In this document: piece by piece, positions 7,860-18,042 of the stretch
Layout of the letters: each line of letters starts with the position of its first letter
Numbering within the stretch: the stretch's first letter is position 1
Source of the DNA: GW2011-AR15 sp964428335
Lineage (GTDB): Archaea > Nanobdellota > Nanobdellia > Woesearchaeales > GW2011-AR15
Length of the DNA stretch: 64,000 bases
Reading direction: 5' to 3'
NCBI GenBank assembly: GCA_964428335.1
Contig: CAYRXW010000004.1
Coordinates: 1-64,000, forward strand
Notes under the pieces: model-generated
What the model was told of the DNA's origin: nothing
Databases searched by the model: none
The model's input: the letters and a program-made list of their open reading frames with translations, nothing else
Made by a program: the position numbers and the translations under genes

Positions 7860-10800
7860 CTATTCAGTAGCCAATTTCATCAAAAATATCGCAATCTCTT
7901 TCTCAAATGCATAAGGCACAGCACCCTTAAGTAAATTATCTCTCCAGTCCCTGAACTTTTTTGAGATGTACATCCTCTTCCCCTTTATGATATTCTGACC
8001 TTCAAAATAGATATCTTCGTCAAATTTCACTTTCTCATGCGCCTTCAGCCACTGTTTTAGAAGTATTGATTCATAATCATGCTGCTCTATATACTTAAAT
8101 AAGAACTTCCTCAGTTCAATAGGGAATTCCGTTTTCATATAGTCATGCTGCTTCTTGAGTTCATCAAGCGTTGCCTGCTCTGCTTCATTCCCTTCTACTA
8201 TCCTTACGATCTCTTCCCTAAGGTTCATAGGCACTTCCAGGTTCCATGCCTGCTTGATAAGTTCCTCCCTCTCCTCCTCCCTTGCTTTTTCCTTTCCTTC
8301 CTCCATCATCTTCCAGAGCTCGTGGTAATTAAGCTCAGATTTCTCATTTGGATTCTCGATTTTCTTGAGCACTTTCTCATGCATCCTTTTCAAAAATTCC
8401 ATCCTGTCCTCAATCTTGAAGATATCTGAATATCCCTGCATTATAAGGTGGAATGAGAAAGGCGAAGGGAAATCCTTATGGGACTCCATAACTTTTATCT
8501 TCCCTTTTTCTATCTCTTCAAATACTTTCTCAGCATTATCTATATCCATCAGGTCTTCTAAAACTTCTCGCCTTGCTTCCTTAAGCATCGGAAAATCATT
8601 TGAAATCCTTTTTACAGCATTTAGTAGAAGCATTGAGCTTACCTGCTGCTTTCCAACAGACTTCTGCCTTCCCATGTAACTCCTGAGAATCATGAATCCA
8701 CGGGAAGCGCAATGCCTGAACCTTCTTTTTAAAACTTCAGTCTTATCCAAAGCGACATTCATTATCTTCCTTAGATCAGTGCTTTTTATCATCCTAAAAA
8801 GCATACTTGCCTGTAAGTTTCCATTGTAGCTCAGCATAAAACCATTGTCTGAAATGGTTATCTCTACATCCTGGTGCTGCTTGCGTGCAATCGCAAATGC
8901 AAGTGCACGGGATAATACATCATTCACCCTTCTTCCGAATAATGCATGGAAAACAATGAATTTTTTCCTCTCTTCCTTGAAATGCTCGATCACAATCTTC
9001 TTATCAGTAGGTATTTCTGCATACGAGAACTGCTCCCTGAAATATTCATAGATTGAATTTGCCCCGTTCTTATCTACATACAAATATGAGTTTATGAATT
9101 CCAGGATCTCTTTCTTATTTTTATTTGCCTTGAACTGCTCTTCCATAAACCTCCTGAATTTCTGTATCTCAATGGACAGGTCAAAACTTAATGGAAGCGT
9201 TTCAGATACCCATGAAGGGACAGTAGGGCTTCTTCCGGCACTTGCCTTTACAACTGCTGACATTCCCCTTGCAAACTGGAATTCATAAGTCTCTCCTCCC
9301 AATACAAAAACATCCCCTCTTTTCATCTTCTCCAAAAATCCTTCATCGATCTTCCCGATGACCTGTTCCCCTATCTTTACAGTAACATGTGACTCATCAG
9401 GGATAGTGCCAATGTTTGTCATGTAGATCATCCTTGCCAGTTTTCCTTTCCTTCCGACCATCCCTGTCTCCTTATCAATCCAAAGTTTTGCATAGACATG
9501 CCTATCTTCCAAAGAGACATGCTCGCCCGCAAGATACTTCATCACAGAATCAAAATCCTCCCTACTAAGGTCAGAATAAGAATAGCTCCTCTTCATTGTC
9601 TCATAGATCTTTTCGATATGATACATATCCTCGATGACCATGCCGTATATCTGCTGCGCCATGACATCCAGGCAGTTTCTTGGTATTGAGATTTTATCAA
9701 TCTTCTTCTCAATCGCAGCTTTCAGGAGGACTGAGCATTCTACAAGATCATCCCTGTCAAGAACTATTATCCTTCCTTTGGCAGTCTCGTGAAGCTTGTG
9801 CCCTGACCTTCCTATCCTTTGAAGAGCCCTTGCAACAGATTTAGGGCTGCCAAGCAAAATAACTAAATCAATATAACCGATATCAATCCCTAGTTCAAGT
9901 GAAGTGGAAGAGACAATCGCCCTAAGCTTCCCTTCCTTTAGCTGGGTCTCCATCCTCAGCCTGTGCTCAGAAGAAAGCGAGCCGTGGTGTGCCCCTATCA
10001 ATGATCGTGAATCCTCCTCTCCAAGCTTCTCAGTATAATTCTTTGGGAACCTGTCTTTTAGGTAATGCACAACCCTTTCAGTAGCGCTCCTTGTATTTGT
10101 AAAAATAAGCGTTGTCTTATGGCTCAGTATCAGCTCATTCATAAGCTCATACATCCTCTGATGCGTCTTGTCATGAGCTGTCTTTATTATATCCTCAACA
10201 GGGCTTAATACCTTTAAATCAAGTTTCTTTATGAACTGCGCATCAACAATCTTGCAGTTCCTCAGTTTGCCTTTCTCATATCCTACAAGATACTTGGCGA
10301 CCTCTTCCAGAGGCGAGACTGTTGCGCTAAGCCCTATCCTTGTGAAATTTGTAAGATTGCTTAGCCTTTCAAGTGAAAGCGAAAGATGCGTCCCTCTTTT
10401 GCTTGATGCAAGGGCATGTATCTCATCGACAATCACATAATCAAGGTTCTTCATGCTGTCAAGGAATTTCTTTGAGGTTATCACAATCCCAAAAGATTCT
10501 GGAGTTGTGATAAGTATATGCGGAGGGTTCCTGAGCATCTTTGCTTTCTCGCTGGTTGTTGTATCCCCGGTCCTTGTAGAGACCCTGATATCAATTTTCT
10601 TCCCTGATTCTTCAGCAATCCTCTTTATCTCTTCCAATGGCTCAGTAAGGTTGACCTTGATATCTCTTGACAAAGCCTTAAGAGGGCTGATATAGACGCA
10701 GTATACCCTGTTCTCCAGCTTCCCTTCTTCAGCCAAAAAAGCAAGCTCATTGATGATAGAAGTGAAAGCTGTAAGTGTCTTTCCTGTTCCTGTTGGAGCG

Positions 10801-10958
10801 AAGATAAGGGTGTTTTCCTTGTTATGGATAGGGATGATTCCATAGCTTTGCGGCTCAGAGAATTTGCCGAATTTTTTCTTGAACCATGCGGCTAATGAAG
10901 GATGGAGTATCGAATAGATCTCCTTTTCAGGGTTTGGCTTTTCTATGAATTTAAGCAT
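7860..10958 (-). CDS. lhr: Lhr-type large ATP-dependent helicase
   Basis: A 1032-residue superfamily 2 helicase. Visible motifs: Walker A APTGTGKT at 54-61, SPLKALS near 91-97, TTPES near 151-155, DEIH at 178-181, SATVSP, then in the second RecA domain TNTRSATER, STSLELGIDIG and the motif VI IGRSGHK. The long C-terminal part corresponds to the winged-helix and Lhr-core regions. Lhr proteins unwind DNA or RNA:DNA hybrids and are linked to DNA repair; the exact role in archaea is unsettled. The start codon follows about 38 nt of untranslated sequence after a TATA-like box. Confidence 0.93.
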   Translation of the reverse strand: MLKFIEKPNPEKEIYSILHPSLAAWFKKKFGKFSEPQSYGIIPIHNKENTLIFAPTGTGKTLTAFTSIINELAFLAEEGKLENRVYCVYISPLKALSRDIKVNLTEPLEEIKRIAEESGKKIDIRVSTRTGDTTTSEKAKMLRNPPHILITTPESFGIVITSKKFLDSMKNLDYVIVDEIHALASSKRGTHLSLSLERLSNLTNFTRIGLSATVSPLEEVAKYLVGYEKGKLRNCKIVDAQFIKKLDLKVLSPVEDIIKTAHDKTHQRMYELMNELILSHKTTLIFTNTRSATERVVHYLKDRFPKNYTEKLGEEDSRSLIGAHHGSLSSEHRLRMETQLKEGKLRAIVSSTSLELGIDIGYIDLVILLGSPKSVARALQRIGRSGHKLHETAKGRIIVLDRDDLVECSVLLKAAIEKKIDKISIPRNCLDVMAQQIYGMVIEDMYHIEKIYETMKRSYSYSDLSREDFDSVMKYLAGEHVSLEDRHVYAKLWIDKETGMVGRKGKLARMIYMTNIGTIPDESHVTVKIGEQVIGKIDEGFLEKMKRGDVFVLGGETYEFQFARGMSAVVKASAGRSPTVPSWVSETLPLSFDLSIEIQKFRRFMEEQFKANKNKKEILEFINSYLYVDKNGANSIYEYFREQFSYAEIPTDKKIVIEHFKEERKKFIVFHALFGRRVNDVLSRALAFAIARKQHQDVEITISDNGFMLSYNGNLQASMLFRMIKSTDLRKIMNVALDKTEVLKRRFRHCASRGFMILRSYMGRQKSVGKQQVSSMLLLNAVKRISNDFPMLKEARREVLEDLMDIDNAEKVFEEIEKGKIKVMESHKDFPSPFSFHLIMQGYSDIFKIEDRMEFLKRMHEKVLKKIENPNEKSELNYHELWKMMEEGKEKAREEEREELIKQAWNLEVPMNLREEIVRIVEGNEAEQATLDELKKQHDYMKTEFPIELRKFLFKYIEQHDYESILLKQWLKAHEKVKFDEDIYFEGQNIIKGKRMYISKKFRDWRDNLLKGAVPYAFEKEIAIFLMKLATE

Positions 10959-11051
10959 TGGATTTCACACGCCGCATTAGAAATTTTTCAGAGAATAAAT
11001 AACTATGCTTTTTGATATAAATAAAGGAGATAAAAGAAGATTTGAAAAAAA

Positions 11052-11570
11052 TTATTTTGCTTTTGGGATAAGGCTGCAGTTCTTTGTTGTATAAGTCCTT
11101 GAAAGAAGCTGTCCAGGTGTTATATCCTTTTTCTTTTGCTTCTCTGCTTTCATATATGTCTGGTATCCTTTATTTACCATTGATAGGACTTCATAACCTA
11201 TGCTTTTCTTATCAAGCTCCTGGTTCATCCCTAGATTTTCTGAATATAATACTTCCCCGTTTTGTTTCATCAATCTTAGCTCAAACGCATTGCTTTCGGA
11301 AAAAGTAATATTTACCCTATAGTCCTGTGTATCCCTAATAATGTCGCTTAGGCTTTTTCCAAAATTTGTCAGGTCAATCCTATAGACCCTGTCAGCTGAG
11401 AAGTTTTCAGGCTCGTTTATGTGGTTAGCATATACCTCAATTCCAAGCCCATAATCATGTCCATGATTTATGCCCTTTACTGCAACATCAATGGATGCCG
11501 GGTATCTTGGGCTGTTTGAGAAGAGTGCTTTGATGAATTCAAATGAGCTTTCCATCTTTGTATCTGTCAT
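11052..11570 (-). CDS. Hypothetical protein
   Basis: A 172-residue soluble protein without a recognised domain. The N-terminal 130 residues look like alternating beta strands and the C-terminal end is basic. The ATG is supported by an AAAGGTGA ribosome site 5 nt upstream and by an AATTTATATATTT promoter element. It is divergently transcribed from the gene at 11713, and the shared intergenic region contains inverted repeats, so the pair may be co-regulated. Confidence 0.75.
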   Translation of the reverse strand: MTDTKMESSFEFIKALFSNSPRYPASIDVAVKGINHGHDYGLGIEVYANHINEPENFSADRVYRIDLTNFGKSLSDIIRDTQDYRVNITFSESNAFELRLMKQNGEVLYSENLGMNQELDKKSIGYEVLSMVNKGYQTYMKAEKQKKKDITPGQLLSRTYTTKNCSLIPKAK

Positions 11571-11712
11571 GCTTTCACCTTTGTAACCACTTGAAAGTGA
11601 AATATATAAATTTTTCGGAAATGAACTGATGTAAAAAAATTACATCTCTTTTTTCGAAGAGATTACTTTTTTTCATTAACATTTTTATATAAAAAGAGAA
11701 AAGCGCTTATTT
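11571..11712 (+). promoter_or_regulatory. Divergent promoter region with inverted repeats
   Basis: Between the two divergent unknown genes lie two TATA-like boxes: one at about 11601-11613 for the minus-strand gene, and TTTTTATATAAAAAG at about 11682-11696, some 25 nt before the plus-strand ATG. Between them is a perfect inverted repeat GATGTAA-AAAAA-TTACATC at 11628-11646, then a weaker one around 11645-11662 (CTCTT...AAGAG). The position suggests operators or a transcript-end structure. Confidence 0.5.
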
Positions 11713-12336
11713 ATGGACCAATTTTCATGGTTTAGCTATGTAACAAGGTATATAGATGAAAAAGACCTTCCGCTAAACTGGAAGCCCAATACTGAAGCAT
11801 TGGGAAACAGCATAAGACTAAACAGGATTCTTTATTCTGAAATCGGAAGCAGGAAAAATATCTGCGTCTTGCAGAGGTATTCAGCCCCTTATTCATTTAG
11901 AGGATGCATGAACCTTGCAACAATTGCTGATGAAAAGTTTGAAAAAAAAGCAATAAGAAACGGCATAGCCACTTATAGAACAGGGCAAGAATTTGATACA
12001 GAATATAGTGCGGTAATATACCCAAGAGGTAATTTCGGCCTGGAAATAGATAATAAATTCGGGCAGCACCTAAGAAGGCAGGTTCTTGAATATGAATACG
12101 AAATGCTTGAAAAAGGAGGCTTCATATTCCTTGATGTCCTTGAAGGGCATGGAGTGATGAAACGAGAGCTTGGCATCTTTTCCAATACCCATTTTCTTGA
12201 AGGTGCTTCTACTTATGTGAAAGCATTTGAAAGAGCTGAACTTGAAAACCTTTTGCAGGGCATCGGCACATCCAGCATATATGAAATAGAACGACCACTG
12301 GAAAAAAGGCTTGCTGCAGTCATAAAAAAGAACTGA
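11713..12336 (+). CDS. Hypothetical protein
   Basis: A 207-residue soluble protein of mixed alpha/beta character, not recognised. The start fits a leaderless transcript because the TATA box is centred about 25 nt upstream. It converges with the zinc-ribbon membrane gene, ending 7 nt before that gene's stop. No signal peptide or membrane segment is visible. Confidence 0.75.
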   Translation: MDQFSWFSYVTRYIDEKDLPLNWKPNTEALGNSIRLNRILYSEIGSRKNICVLQRYSAPYSFRGCMNLATIADEKFEKKAIRNGIATYRTGQEFDTEYSAVIYPRGNFGLEIDNKFGQHLRRQVLEYEYEMLEKGGFIFLDVLEGHGVMKRELGIFSNTHFLEGASTYVKAFERAELENLLQGIGTSSIYEIERPLEKRLAAVIKKN

Positions 12337-12343
12337 ATTTTCT

Positions 12344-12919
12344 TTAAACCCTTGAACCGCACATCGGGCAGAACTTATGATGCCCAAGAAGCGGAGTTCC
12401 GCACTGGTGGCAGAATTTGGACTGGCTTTTCGGGTTATGTGTATTAGCCTGTGTTGGATAGCCATAATGCTGGTTTGAATGCGAGATATTATGAGTAGAA
12501 TTATGTGGATGTTGTGCCTGATGGGCATTCTGATGATGAACTGGTGAAGGACTTGCATTATGTGCTGGCTGGTGTGCCCTATGCTGCGCATTATGCGCAG
12601 GCTGCCTGTTCCCTCCCTGGTTATATCCCCGCTGGTTATACCCTTGTGGATATCCTGTATTCACAGGTCTTTGCCCAAGTTCAACCTCATTTTGCCCTCT
12701 CTGATGCTGCCTTTGTCTCATCTCATCAAACATGTCTTCCCTTGTCCTTTGTGAAAGCTTGAATTTTATCAGCCCAAATACTATCATGATGAGCCCGACC
12801 CAAAGCATCAGCCTGAAAAAAGCTGAATACTGAACTGGCCTTATATATCCCATGAAAACTGAAAAACCTGTAATAAGAATTCCTGAAAAAATCCACATCC
12901 ATGAAGGAATCTCTGCCAT
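12344..12919 (-). CDS. Zinc-ribbon protein with N-terminal membrane hairpin
   Basis: 191 residues in three parts. Two hydrophobic segments near 7-25 and 33-52 anchor it in the membrane. A central, low-complexity stretch rich in His, Asn, Gln and Pro (about 70-160) follows. The protein ends in a zinc ribbon, FCHQCG...FCPMCG. The ribbon presumably faces the cytoplasm. The family and partner are unknown. A TATTTAAAC box lies about 28 nt before the ATG, implying a leaderless single-gene transcript. Confidence 0.8.
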   Translation of the reverse strand: MAEIPSWMWIFSGILITGFSVFMGYIRPVQYSAFFRLMLWVGLIMIVFGLIKFKLSQRTREDMFDEMRQRQHQRGQNEVELGQRPVNTGYPQGYNQRGYNQGGNRQPAHNAQHRAHQPAHNASPSPVHHQNAHQAQHPHNSTHNISHSNQHYGYPTQANTHNPKSQSKFCHQCGTPLLGHHKFCPMCGSRV

Positions 12920-12967
12920 TTAATAAAAAAAAGTGGATTTGAAGTTTAAATAATTTGTCAAAAGTGC

Positions 12968-14875
12968 CTAAAACTCAAATTTGACAACATCCCTATATAT
13001 CTTATCTTGACAGCTATATAACCTTTCAGTGAATTCATAATCAGAGGATGCTTTCTCTATCTGCCTTATCATATCGATTACCCTTCTAATAAGCCTTATT
13101 AAATCCCCTTCATCTAAGCTGCATAATTCCAAAAGTTCCCTAAATTCAACACCATTTGTGTAATCCCCTATGACTCTACACATCCTTTTTACGAAAAGCT
13201 TGTTCAATTCTTTTTGCGCATAGCTGCTCTTTGAAATAGCCCTTGCAATATTATCAAAAGTCCTGTTTATCCCTTTCAGTGTGAAAAAATCCTTGCCCCT
13301 TGGCTCATAGATGACAGATGCGATCAGGATGTTAAGTTCTGCATCGCTTAAGTCCTTATATATCTCTGAAAAGAAAAGCTCTGTTATCAGAAGCTCGTTA
13401 CTATATATCTTTGTTGCAAACTTCCCTTTCTCAGTAAGCTTGTCTCCCTGGATATAGCCAAGCTGCTTCAATAGTTTTATCTTATGGTTATAGGAAGCCA
13501 TTATCCTTACCTGCTGGCCTGATTCCTGCTTCCTTAAAAAATGGTCAAAATTCATCTTGAGGATTATCTCCCTTTCAGCTGGAGTATGGTTGTTTATCAG
13601 GTTAAGGACTGTATTGAAACTTAGTTTGAACTGGCTCATTATAGGGATATCATCCTTTTCGCTCATGTTCTTCAGCTTCTGAAGGTCTGTATAGCCTCTT
13701 TCTACCATTGCAACAGCATATCCGACAGTATCAATCCCTCTTCTTCCTGCTCTACCTGCCAGCTGGAAATATTCCTTTGAATTTATGTACCTGAATGTGA
13801 TTCCATCAAATTTCTCCAAAGAAGCGAAGCACACAGTCTTTGCAGGCATGTTTATCCCGACTGCAAAAGTTTCTGTCGCATACATGACCTTAATTATCCC
13901 TTCTGAAAATAAGATTTCGACAAGCTCCTTGGCCTTAGGGAGCAGTCCTGCATGATGGAACGCAACCCCTCTTGAAAGCGCCTGCTTTAGCGCCTGGATG
14001 CTTTCCAAGAACCTGTATTCAGGAGCTATCAGCTGGTTTGTCTTCTCAATTATGTATTTCCTCTTGTTATTATCTAAAAAATCCCTCTTCCTTGAAAGTT
14101 CTAAAGCTCTTTTCTCGCAGTCCGCCCTTGAAAAGTCAAAAAAGATGCACGGCAGCCTGTCTCCAAGAGCATAGATGAGGTCTACATGGTTAGCCCTTGG
14201 CATCTTCTTGAAATCCTTCTTCTTCTTCAGCTTCTTATAATGTTCTGTAGTCCCTTTGTCCTTCATCACTTCCATGACATTTGTTATCCCAAGATGATAA
14301 TCATAGACAAGGTGCTGCAATGGGACTGCTCTTTTTTCATACCTTACAACATCGACCTTATGCTTCTTTATGCTCTGAATCCATGACGCAAACTGCTCTG
14401 CATTGGGAATGGTTGCTGAAAGGCATAAGAATCTTATATGTTCAGGTGAGAAGATTATGCTTTCCTCCCAAACTGTCCCTCTTTCAATATCATTTATGAA
14501 ATGGATCTCATCAAATATGACATAAGAGACATGGTCTGTTATAGGGTCTTTTGTAAGGAGCATGTTCCTGTAGATTTCTGTAGTCATGATTAATACCGGA
14601 GCTTGCGGATTTATGACAATGTCCCCTGTCATTATCCCGATATTTTCCTCTCCGTATTCCTTCTTGAAATCCCTGTATTTCTGGCCAGAAAGCGCTTTTA
14701 TAGGAGCAGTATATACAATCCTTCTGCTCTGCTTCATGTACTTATCGATGATATAATCAGCAATCAACGTCTTCCCTGTCCCTGTGGCTGCTGAAACAAT
14801 GACAGAATTCCCTGAATCTATTGATTTTGCCGCATCTTCCTGGAAAGGGTCTAAAGTGAACGATTTGAACTGCAT
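12968..14875 (-). CDS. Ski2/Mtr4-like DExH-box RNA helicase
   Basis: A 635-residue superfamily 2 helicase of the Ski2-like group. Walker A AATGTGKT at 29-36, TAPIKALS near 56-63, DEIH at 122-125, LSATIPN, HHAGL, a TETFAVGINMP motif V, and QLAGRAGRRG motif VI are all visible. The C-terminal helical part resembles the winged-helix and ratchet domains of this group. In eukaryotes such helicases feed RNA to the exosome; in archaea the closest known relatives include DNA-acting Hel308, but motif VI and overall length here fit the RNA-type branch better. A TATA box lies 27 nt before the ATG. Confidence 0.9.
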   Translation of the reverse strand: MQFKSFTLDPFQEDAAKSIDSGNSVIVSAATGTGKTLIADYIIDKYMKQSRRIVYTAPIKALSGQKYRDFKKEYGEENIGIMTGDIVINPQAPVLIMTTEIYRNMLLTKDPITDHVSYVIFDEIHFINDIERGTVWEESIIFSPEHIRFLCLSATIPNAEQFASWIQSIKKHKVDVVRYEKRAVPLQHLVYDYHLGITNVMEVMKDKGTTEHYKKLKKKKDFKKMPRANHVDLIYALGDRLPCIFFDFSRADCEKRALELSRKRDFLDNNKRKYIIEKTNQLIAPEYRFLESIQALKQALSRGVAFHHAGLLPKAKELVEILFSEGIIKVMYATETFAVGINMPAKTVCFASLEKFDGITFRYINSKEYFQLAGRAGRRGIDTVGYAVAMVERGYTDLQKLKNMSEKDDIPIMSQFKLSFNTVLNLINNHTPAEREIILKMNFDHFLRKQESGQQVRIMASYNHKIKLLKQLGYIQGDKLTEKGKFATKIYSNELLITELFFSEIYKDLSDAELNILIASVIYEPRGKDFFTLKGINRTFDNIARAISKSSYAQKELNKLFVKRMCRVIGDYTNGVEFRELLELCSLDEGDLIRLIRRVIDMIRQIEKASSDYEFTERLYSCQDKIYRDVVKFEF

Positions 14876-14959
14876 GATTTTTAGTTCTTTAGATGTTTAA
14901 TATAGTTTTCTATAAATGAGACAGTTTATCTTGAATAAAACAGAGCTTTATGCTAAAAA

Positions 14960-15607
14960 TTATTTTTTTAGGTAATCCACATTTCCAGGATTCACTGTAT
15001 CAATATTTGTTATGCTCTGCGGGTTTTGCTTATGCGCCCTTGCGTAATCAAGAGATTTTTTTATATTCTCCTCAAGTCGTTTTCTATAGAGCCCTTCAAA
15101 TTCTAAATTATCAATTCTACCAAAATTTAAATCTGGGTCAGAAAGTATCTTATCCCTAAAACCAATGGCGCTGATAGCTAAAAACAGTGTGAATGTCCTG
15201 TAAGATTCATCCATTCTCCTGTTTGATCTAAGGCTTTCCTTAAGCTTTGAATAAAGCATCCTATGCTTATGGTTCAATTGGTATTTCTGGCTTTCTTCTG
15301 ATTCTGGGTTTGGCTCATAACTGATTTCAAGAAGCACTTCCTCAATCCCTTTGAGGTTTTCAGCTGCATTCCTCCTGTCTGTCTTAAGCGTTATCCCAGT
15401 CTGGTAAAGACTTGTATAAGCATTAATGAAAGAATCAAGATCTTTTGTTATGCTACCTTTAACATCTTTTTTTTCCAGGTATTCCTTATATGCCTCAAAA
15501 AGAGTTATGGTATCTATCACATATTTTATGTTCAGGCTGCCGTTTTCATTTATCTCAGGCACATGCTCAAAAATTATCCTTCCAAAATAATCAGTGATAT
15601 CATCCAT
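14960..15607 (-). CDS. Hypothetical helical protein, paralogue of the gene ending at 37855
   Basis: 215 residues, almost all helical and cytosolic. It shares with the product at 37855-38517 the opening DYFG, a following G-x-L-x-x-x-Y-x-I-D element, and a C-terminal FLAI...IGF-D...P-x-x-N block at similar spacing, so the two are probably paralogues of an undescribed family. The ATG lies 26 nt after the centre of a TTTTTATATG box (leaderless). Confidence 0.75.
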   Translation of the reverse strand: MDDITDYFGRIIFEHVPEINENGSLNIKYVIDTITLFEAYKEYLEKKDVKGSITKDLDSFINAYTSLYQTGITLKTDRRNAAENLKGIEEVLLEISYEPNPESEESQKYQLNHKHRMLYSKLKESLRSNRRMDESYRTFTLFLAISAIGFRDKILSDPDLNFGRIDNLEFEGLYRKRLEENIKKSLDYARAHKQNPQSITNIDTVNPGNVDYLKK

Positions 15608-15639
15608 GAAAAAAGGTAATGAAAGAACATATAAAAACC

Positions 15640-16887
15640 CTAGGTTGCTTTTTCAGGTGTTTTTTTATGGAAAACAGATGAAAGTTTTGCTGAGATGAAA
15701 TTTCCTATTCCCTCGTATCTTGTCTTTTCTGTAAGGAATATCGCTATTATTGAAAAGAGTGTGCTTGCGATTATTGCCGATGTTACAATTGTTGGATATT
15801 CTAATCCATGTTCAATTCCATAAGCTATTGGAAGCTGAGCTACAACTGCTGCTGCAAGCCCTTTTGGGTTTAATGCTTCCATAAAAGACCTCTCTTTTTC
15901 TGTAAAGTCCCTGCTTGTTAAAAAAACAGTAATGGATCTTGCCAAAAAGAGTACAAATGCAATTAGTATTCCTATAAGTATAAGTTTTGTCTCTTTTATG
16001 TTTATCACAATCCCAATATAAACAAAAAAGAAAGTCTTAAGGAAAAAAGATATTTCATAAAAAAAGAATTTTGCAGAATTGCTCATATTATATCCTGTCT
16101 CTTTTTTAAGCATATGCGCAATTTTCTTTGAATTTCCAACAACAATTCCAAATGCAAGGCACGCCAAAGGCCCATTTGCCTTTAAGTATTCAGTAAAGCC
16201 ATAAAGCAGCAAAAGCATGGCAATCGTTGTAAGGTATGATTTAGAATACTTATCCATATGTGGAAGCAGTTTAACCCAGATATATCCTGAAATTACTCCA
16301 ATGATTAATGCAAGGCAGAATGAATAAACTATAGTCTTCATAACATCAATTGGGCTAAATGAATTAAGGACAAGAATATTTATTATTGCCAAAGAACCAA
16401 CAATTACAAACACATCACTAATAACAGATTCAAAAGTCAAAAGAAGTGATGCCTTATCTCCTATCTTAATCTTCTTAAGCATAGGTATTATGAAAGCCTG
16501 TGATGAATCAGAAAGTATTGCTCCAAGAAGCATTCCATAAAGCATGTTCCATCCAAAGAAATGCATAATTATTCCTGAAGATAGTACTGAAAGCGTAAAA
16601 TTGACAAAAGTTAAGGTAATTCCTTTTGAAACTCCACTTAGTATGTTATTCACATTTATTGAAAGAACACCTTCAAAAAGTATGAAGATAAGGGCAAATG
16701 TCGTAAATATCGGACCAATTGTAAGCAGTATTTCATTATTCTGAATTTCAGTAAAATATCCAATGACTCCTCCAAGTATCATAAGCCAGAAGATATCAGG
16801 AATTCCAGTCTTATCAAAAACAAGCTCTGCGAGAAAGCCAATAAATATAACCATTGCAGCAAAAAAGAAAACAGTTATGACTTCCAT
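15640..16887 (-). CDS. Cation:proton antiporter, CPA1/NhaP type
   Basis: About 415 residues with 12 or so hydrophobic segments. It exchanges sodium or potassium for protons at the cytoplasmic membrane. Family marks are the LGAILSDSS segment, which carries the central acidic residue in the transport core (the usual TDP is replaced by SDS), and PKGLAAAVVAQLP near the C-terminus, equivalent to the NhaP RG-V-A region. No cytosolic regulatory domain follows. The ATG at 16887 lies 28 nt from the centre of a TTTATATA box; a GTG three codons earlier is less likely. Confidence 0.88.
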   Translation of the reverse strand: MEVITVFFFAAMVIFIGFLAELVFDKTGIPDIFWLMILGGVIGYFTEIQNNEILLTIGPIFTTFALIFILFEGVLSINVNNILSGVSKGITLTFVNFTLSVLSSGIIMHFFGWNMLYGMLLGAILSDSSQAFIIPMLKKIKIGDKASLLLTFESVISDVFVIVGSLAIINILVLNSFSPIDVMKTIVYSFCLALIIGVISGYIWVKLLPHMDKYSKSYLTTIAMLLLLYGFTEYLKANGPLACLAFGIVVGNSKKIAHMLKKETGYNMSNSAKFFFYEISFFLKTFFFVYIGIVINIKETKLILIGILIAFVLFLARSITVFLTSRDFTEKERSFMEALNPKGLAAAVVAQLPIAYGIEHGLEYPTIVTSAIIASTLFSIIAIFLTEKTRYEGIGNFISAKLSSVFHKKTPEKAT

Positions 16888-17011
16888 TGGAAGCACTTAA
16901 AATTTATTTGGTATATAAAAGTTGCTTTAAAAAATAGATTGGATTAAAAAAACCAAAGTTTAGAAATTATCAAGCACCTTTTTATATAACTTTTTTTGCC
17001 TTGATATATAT

Positions 17012-18040
17012 ATGAGTGTCCCACTTCCAAAGATATTGCGTAGACATGGAAACCTTATAGCGAACAGCAGAATAAAGATTGACCTAAAGAATTTGGAGAT
17101 CTGGGAACAGGAAAATTTGAAGAAATTTAGGAGCACATTTGATAACATGGCTGAAGGTGTCATGAATTTTCTCCCAAGCTTTCAAAAATTCAAAGGACAT
17201 GATTTTATTATATATTCACTAATACATTATAGACCAAAAGAAGAATTCACAGCTTTAGAAATACTTGCTTCAATGAATATTCCTTTTGCCCTTAAATACA
17301 CAGGAAAAATTAATCCAGGTCATGAGATTATATCTTATGCCATGCAGTCTGGTGAAATGGACTATGGAAAAGCTGCAGTTCTTTGTTATATTCACCCTCC
17401 AAATAAGGACAAATTAAGCAGGTTTCTTTTCCCAAGGCATTTGTCGCTATTTTCAAATTCTGACTCACTGGAAGGCGCAATAGAAGCACATTCAAGAGCA
17501 CTAAATGAAATAAGAGATATGTCAAAATTCCCTCTTGGAATTTGCGCAGATGCAAAAGAAGTCCCACTTGGAAGCTATATGAAACTTGCAAGGTTCAATG
17601 CATTTTCAAAAAGACTTCATGAAGAATCAGGATTTTATGATTATGCTGGAGAAGTGGAAGTTTTAAAAGAAACTGCGCCTTATGATGGGCTTTCTGAGAA
17701 TGAATTTGATTTCCCATATGATTTTAGGCATGAAAGCATTGAGAGAGTTGTCCTTAAGCTGCTTATATATGAATACACTGAAAAAGTAATGGATAGTTCA
17801 TTTGGGATGAAATATCGCCTTGGAAGGTGCCAGGCTGAATTCATATTTGAAGGCTATGAAAAGGATGCAGCTGTGCCAAAAGTAAAAGCATCTTTTGTCT
17901 ATAAGCCTGATGAAATGCCAAGTGCAACACCATATAAATATTTCACGATGGCAAAGAACCAGGCATTAAAACTTTCAAAAATTATCCATAAGCCTGTGTA
18001 TGTCCAGCATTATGAAGGCTCTGAACTCTTAAAAAAGTAA
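17012..18040 (+). CDS. Hypothetical protein
   Basis: A 342-residue soluble protein of unknown family. It is rich in aromatic and charged residues with no clear metal or nucleotide motif. The ATG is 27 nt after the centre of TTTATATAA, so the message is leaderless. It ends 2 nt before the convergent wHTH gene, leaving no room for a separate terminator. Confidence 0.78.
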   Translation: MSVPLPKILRRHGNLIANSRIKIDLKNLEIWEQENLKKFRSTFDNMAEGVMNFLPSFQKFKGHDFIIYSLIHYRPKEEFTALEILASMNIPFALKYTGKINPGHEIISYAMQSGEMDYGKAAVLCYIHPPNKDKLSRFLFPRHLSLFSNSDSLEGAIEAHSRALNEIRDMSKFPLGICADAKEVPLGSYMKLARFNAFSKRLHEESGFYDYAGEVEVLKETAPYDGLSENEFDFPYDFRHESIERVVLKLLIYEYTEKVMDSSFGMKYRLGRCQAEFIFEGYEKDAAVPKVKASFVYKPDEMPSATPYKYFTMAKNQALKLSKIIHKPVYVQHYEGSELLKK

Positions 18041-18042
18041 AA

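Noticed and set aside
9094..10695. Plus-strand frames within the Lhr helicase gene
   Set aside because: Shadows of the helicase, which has every SF2 motif in one uninterrupted frame.
12505..12762. Plus-strand 85-residue frame over the zinc-ribbon membrane gene
   Set aside because: Shadow of the low-complexity His/Asn/Gln region of the minus-strand gene. No ribosome site or promoter.
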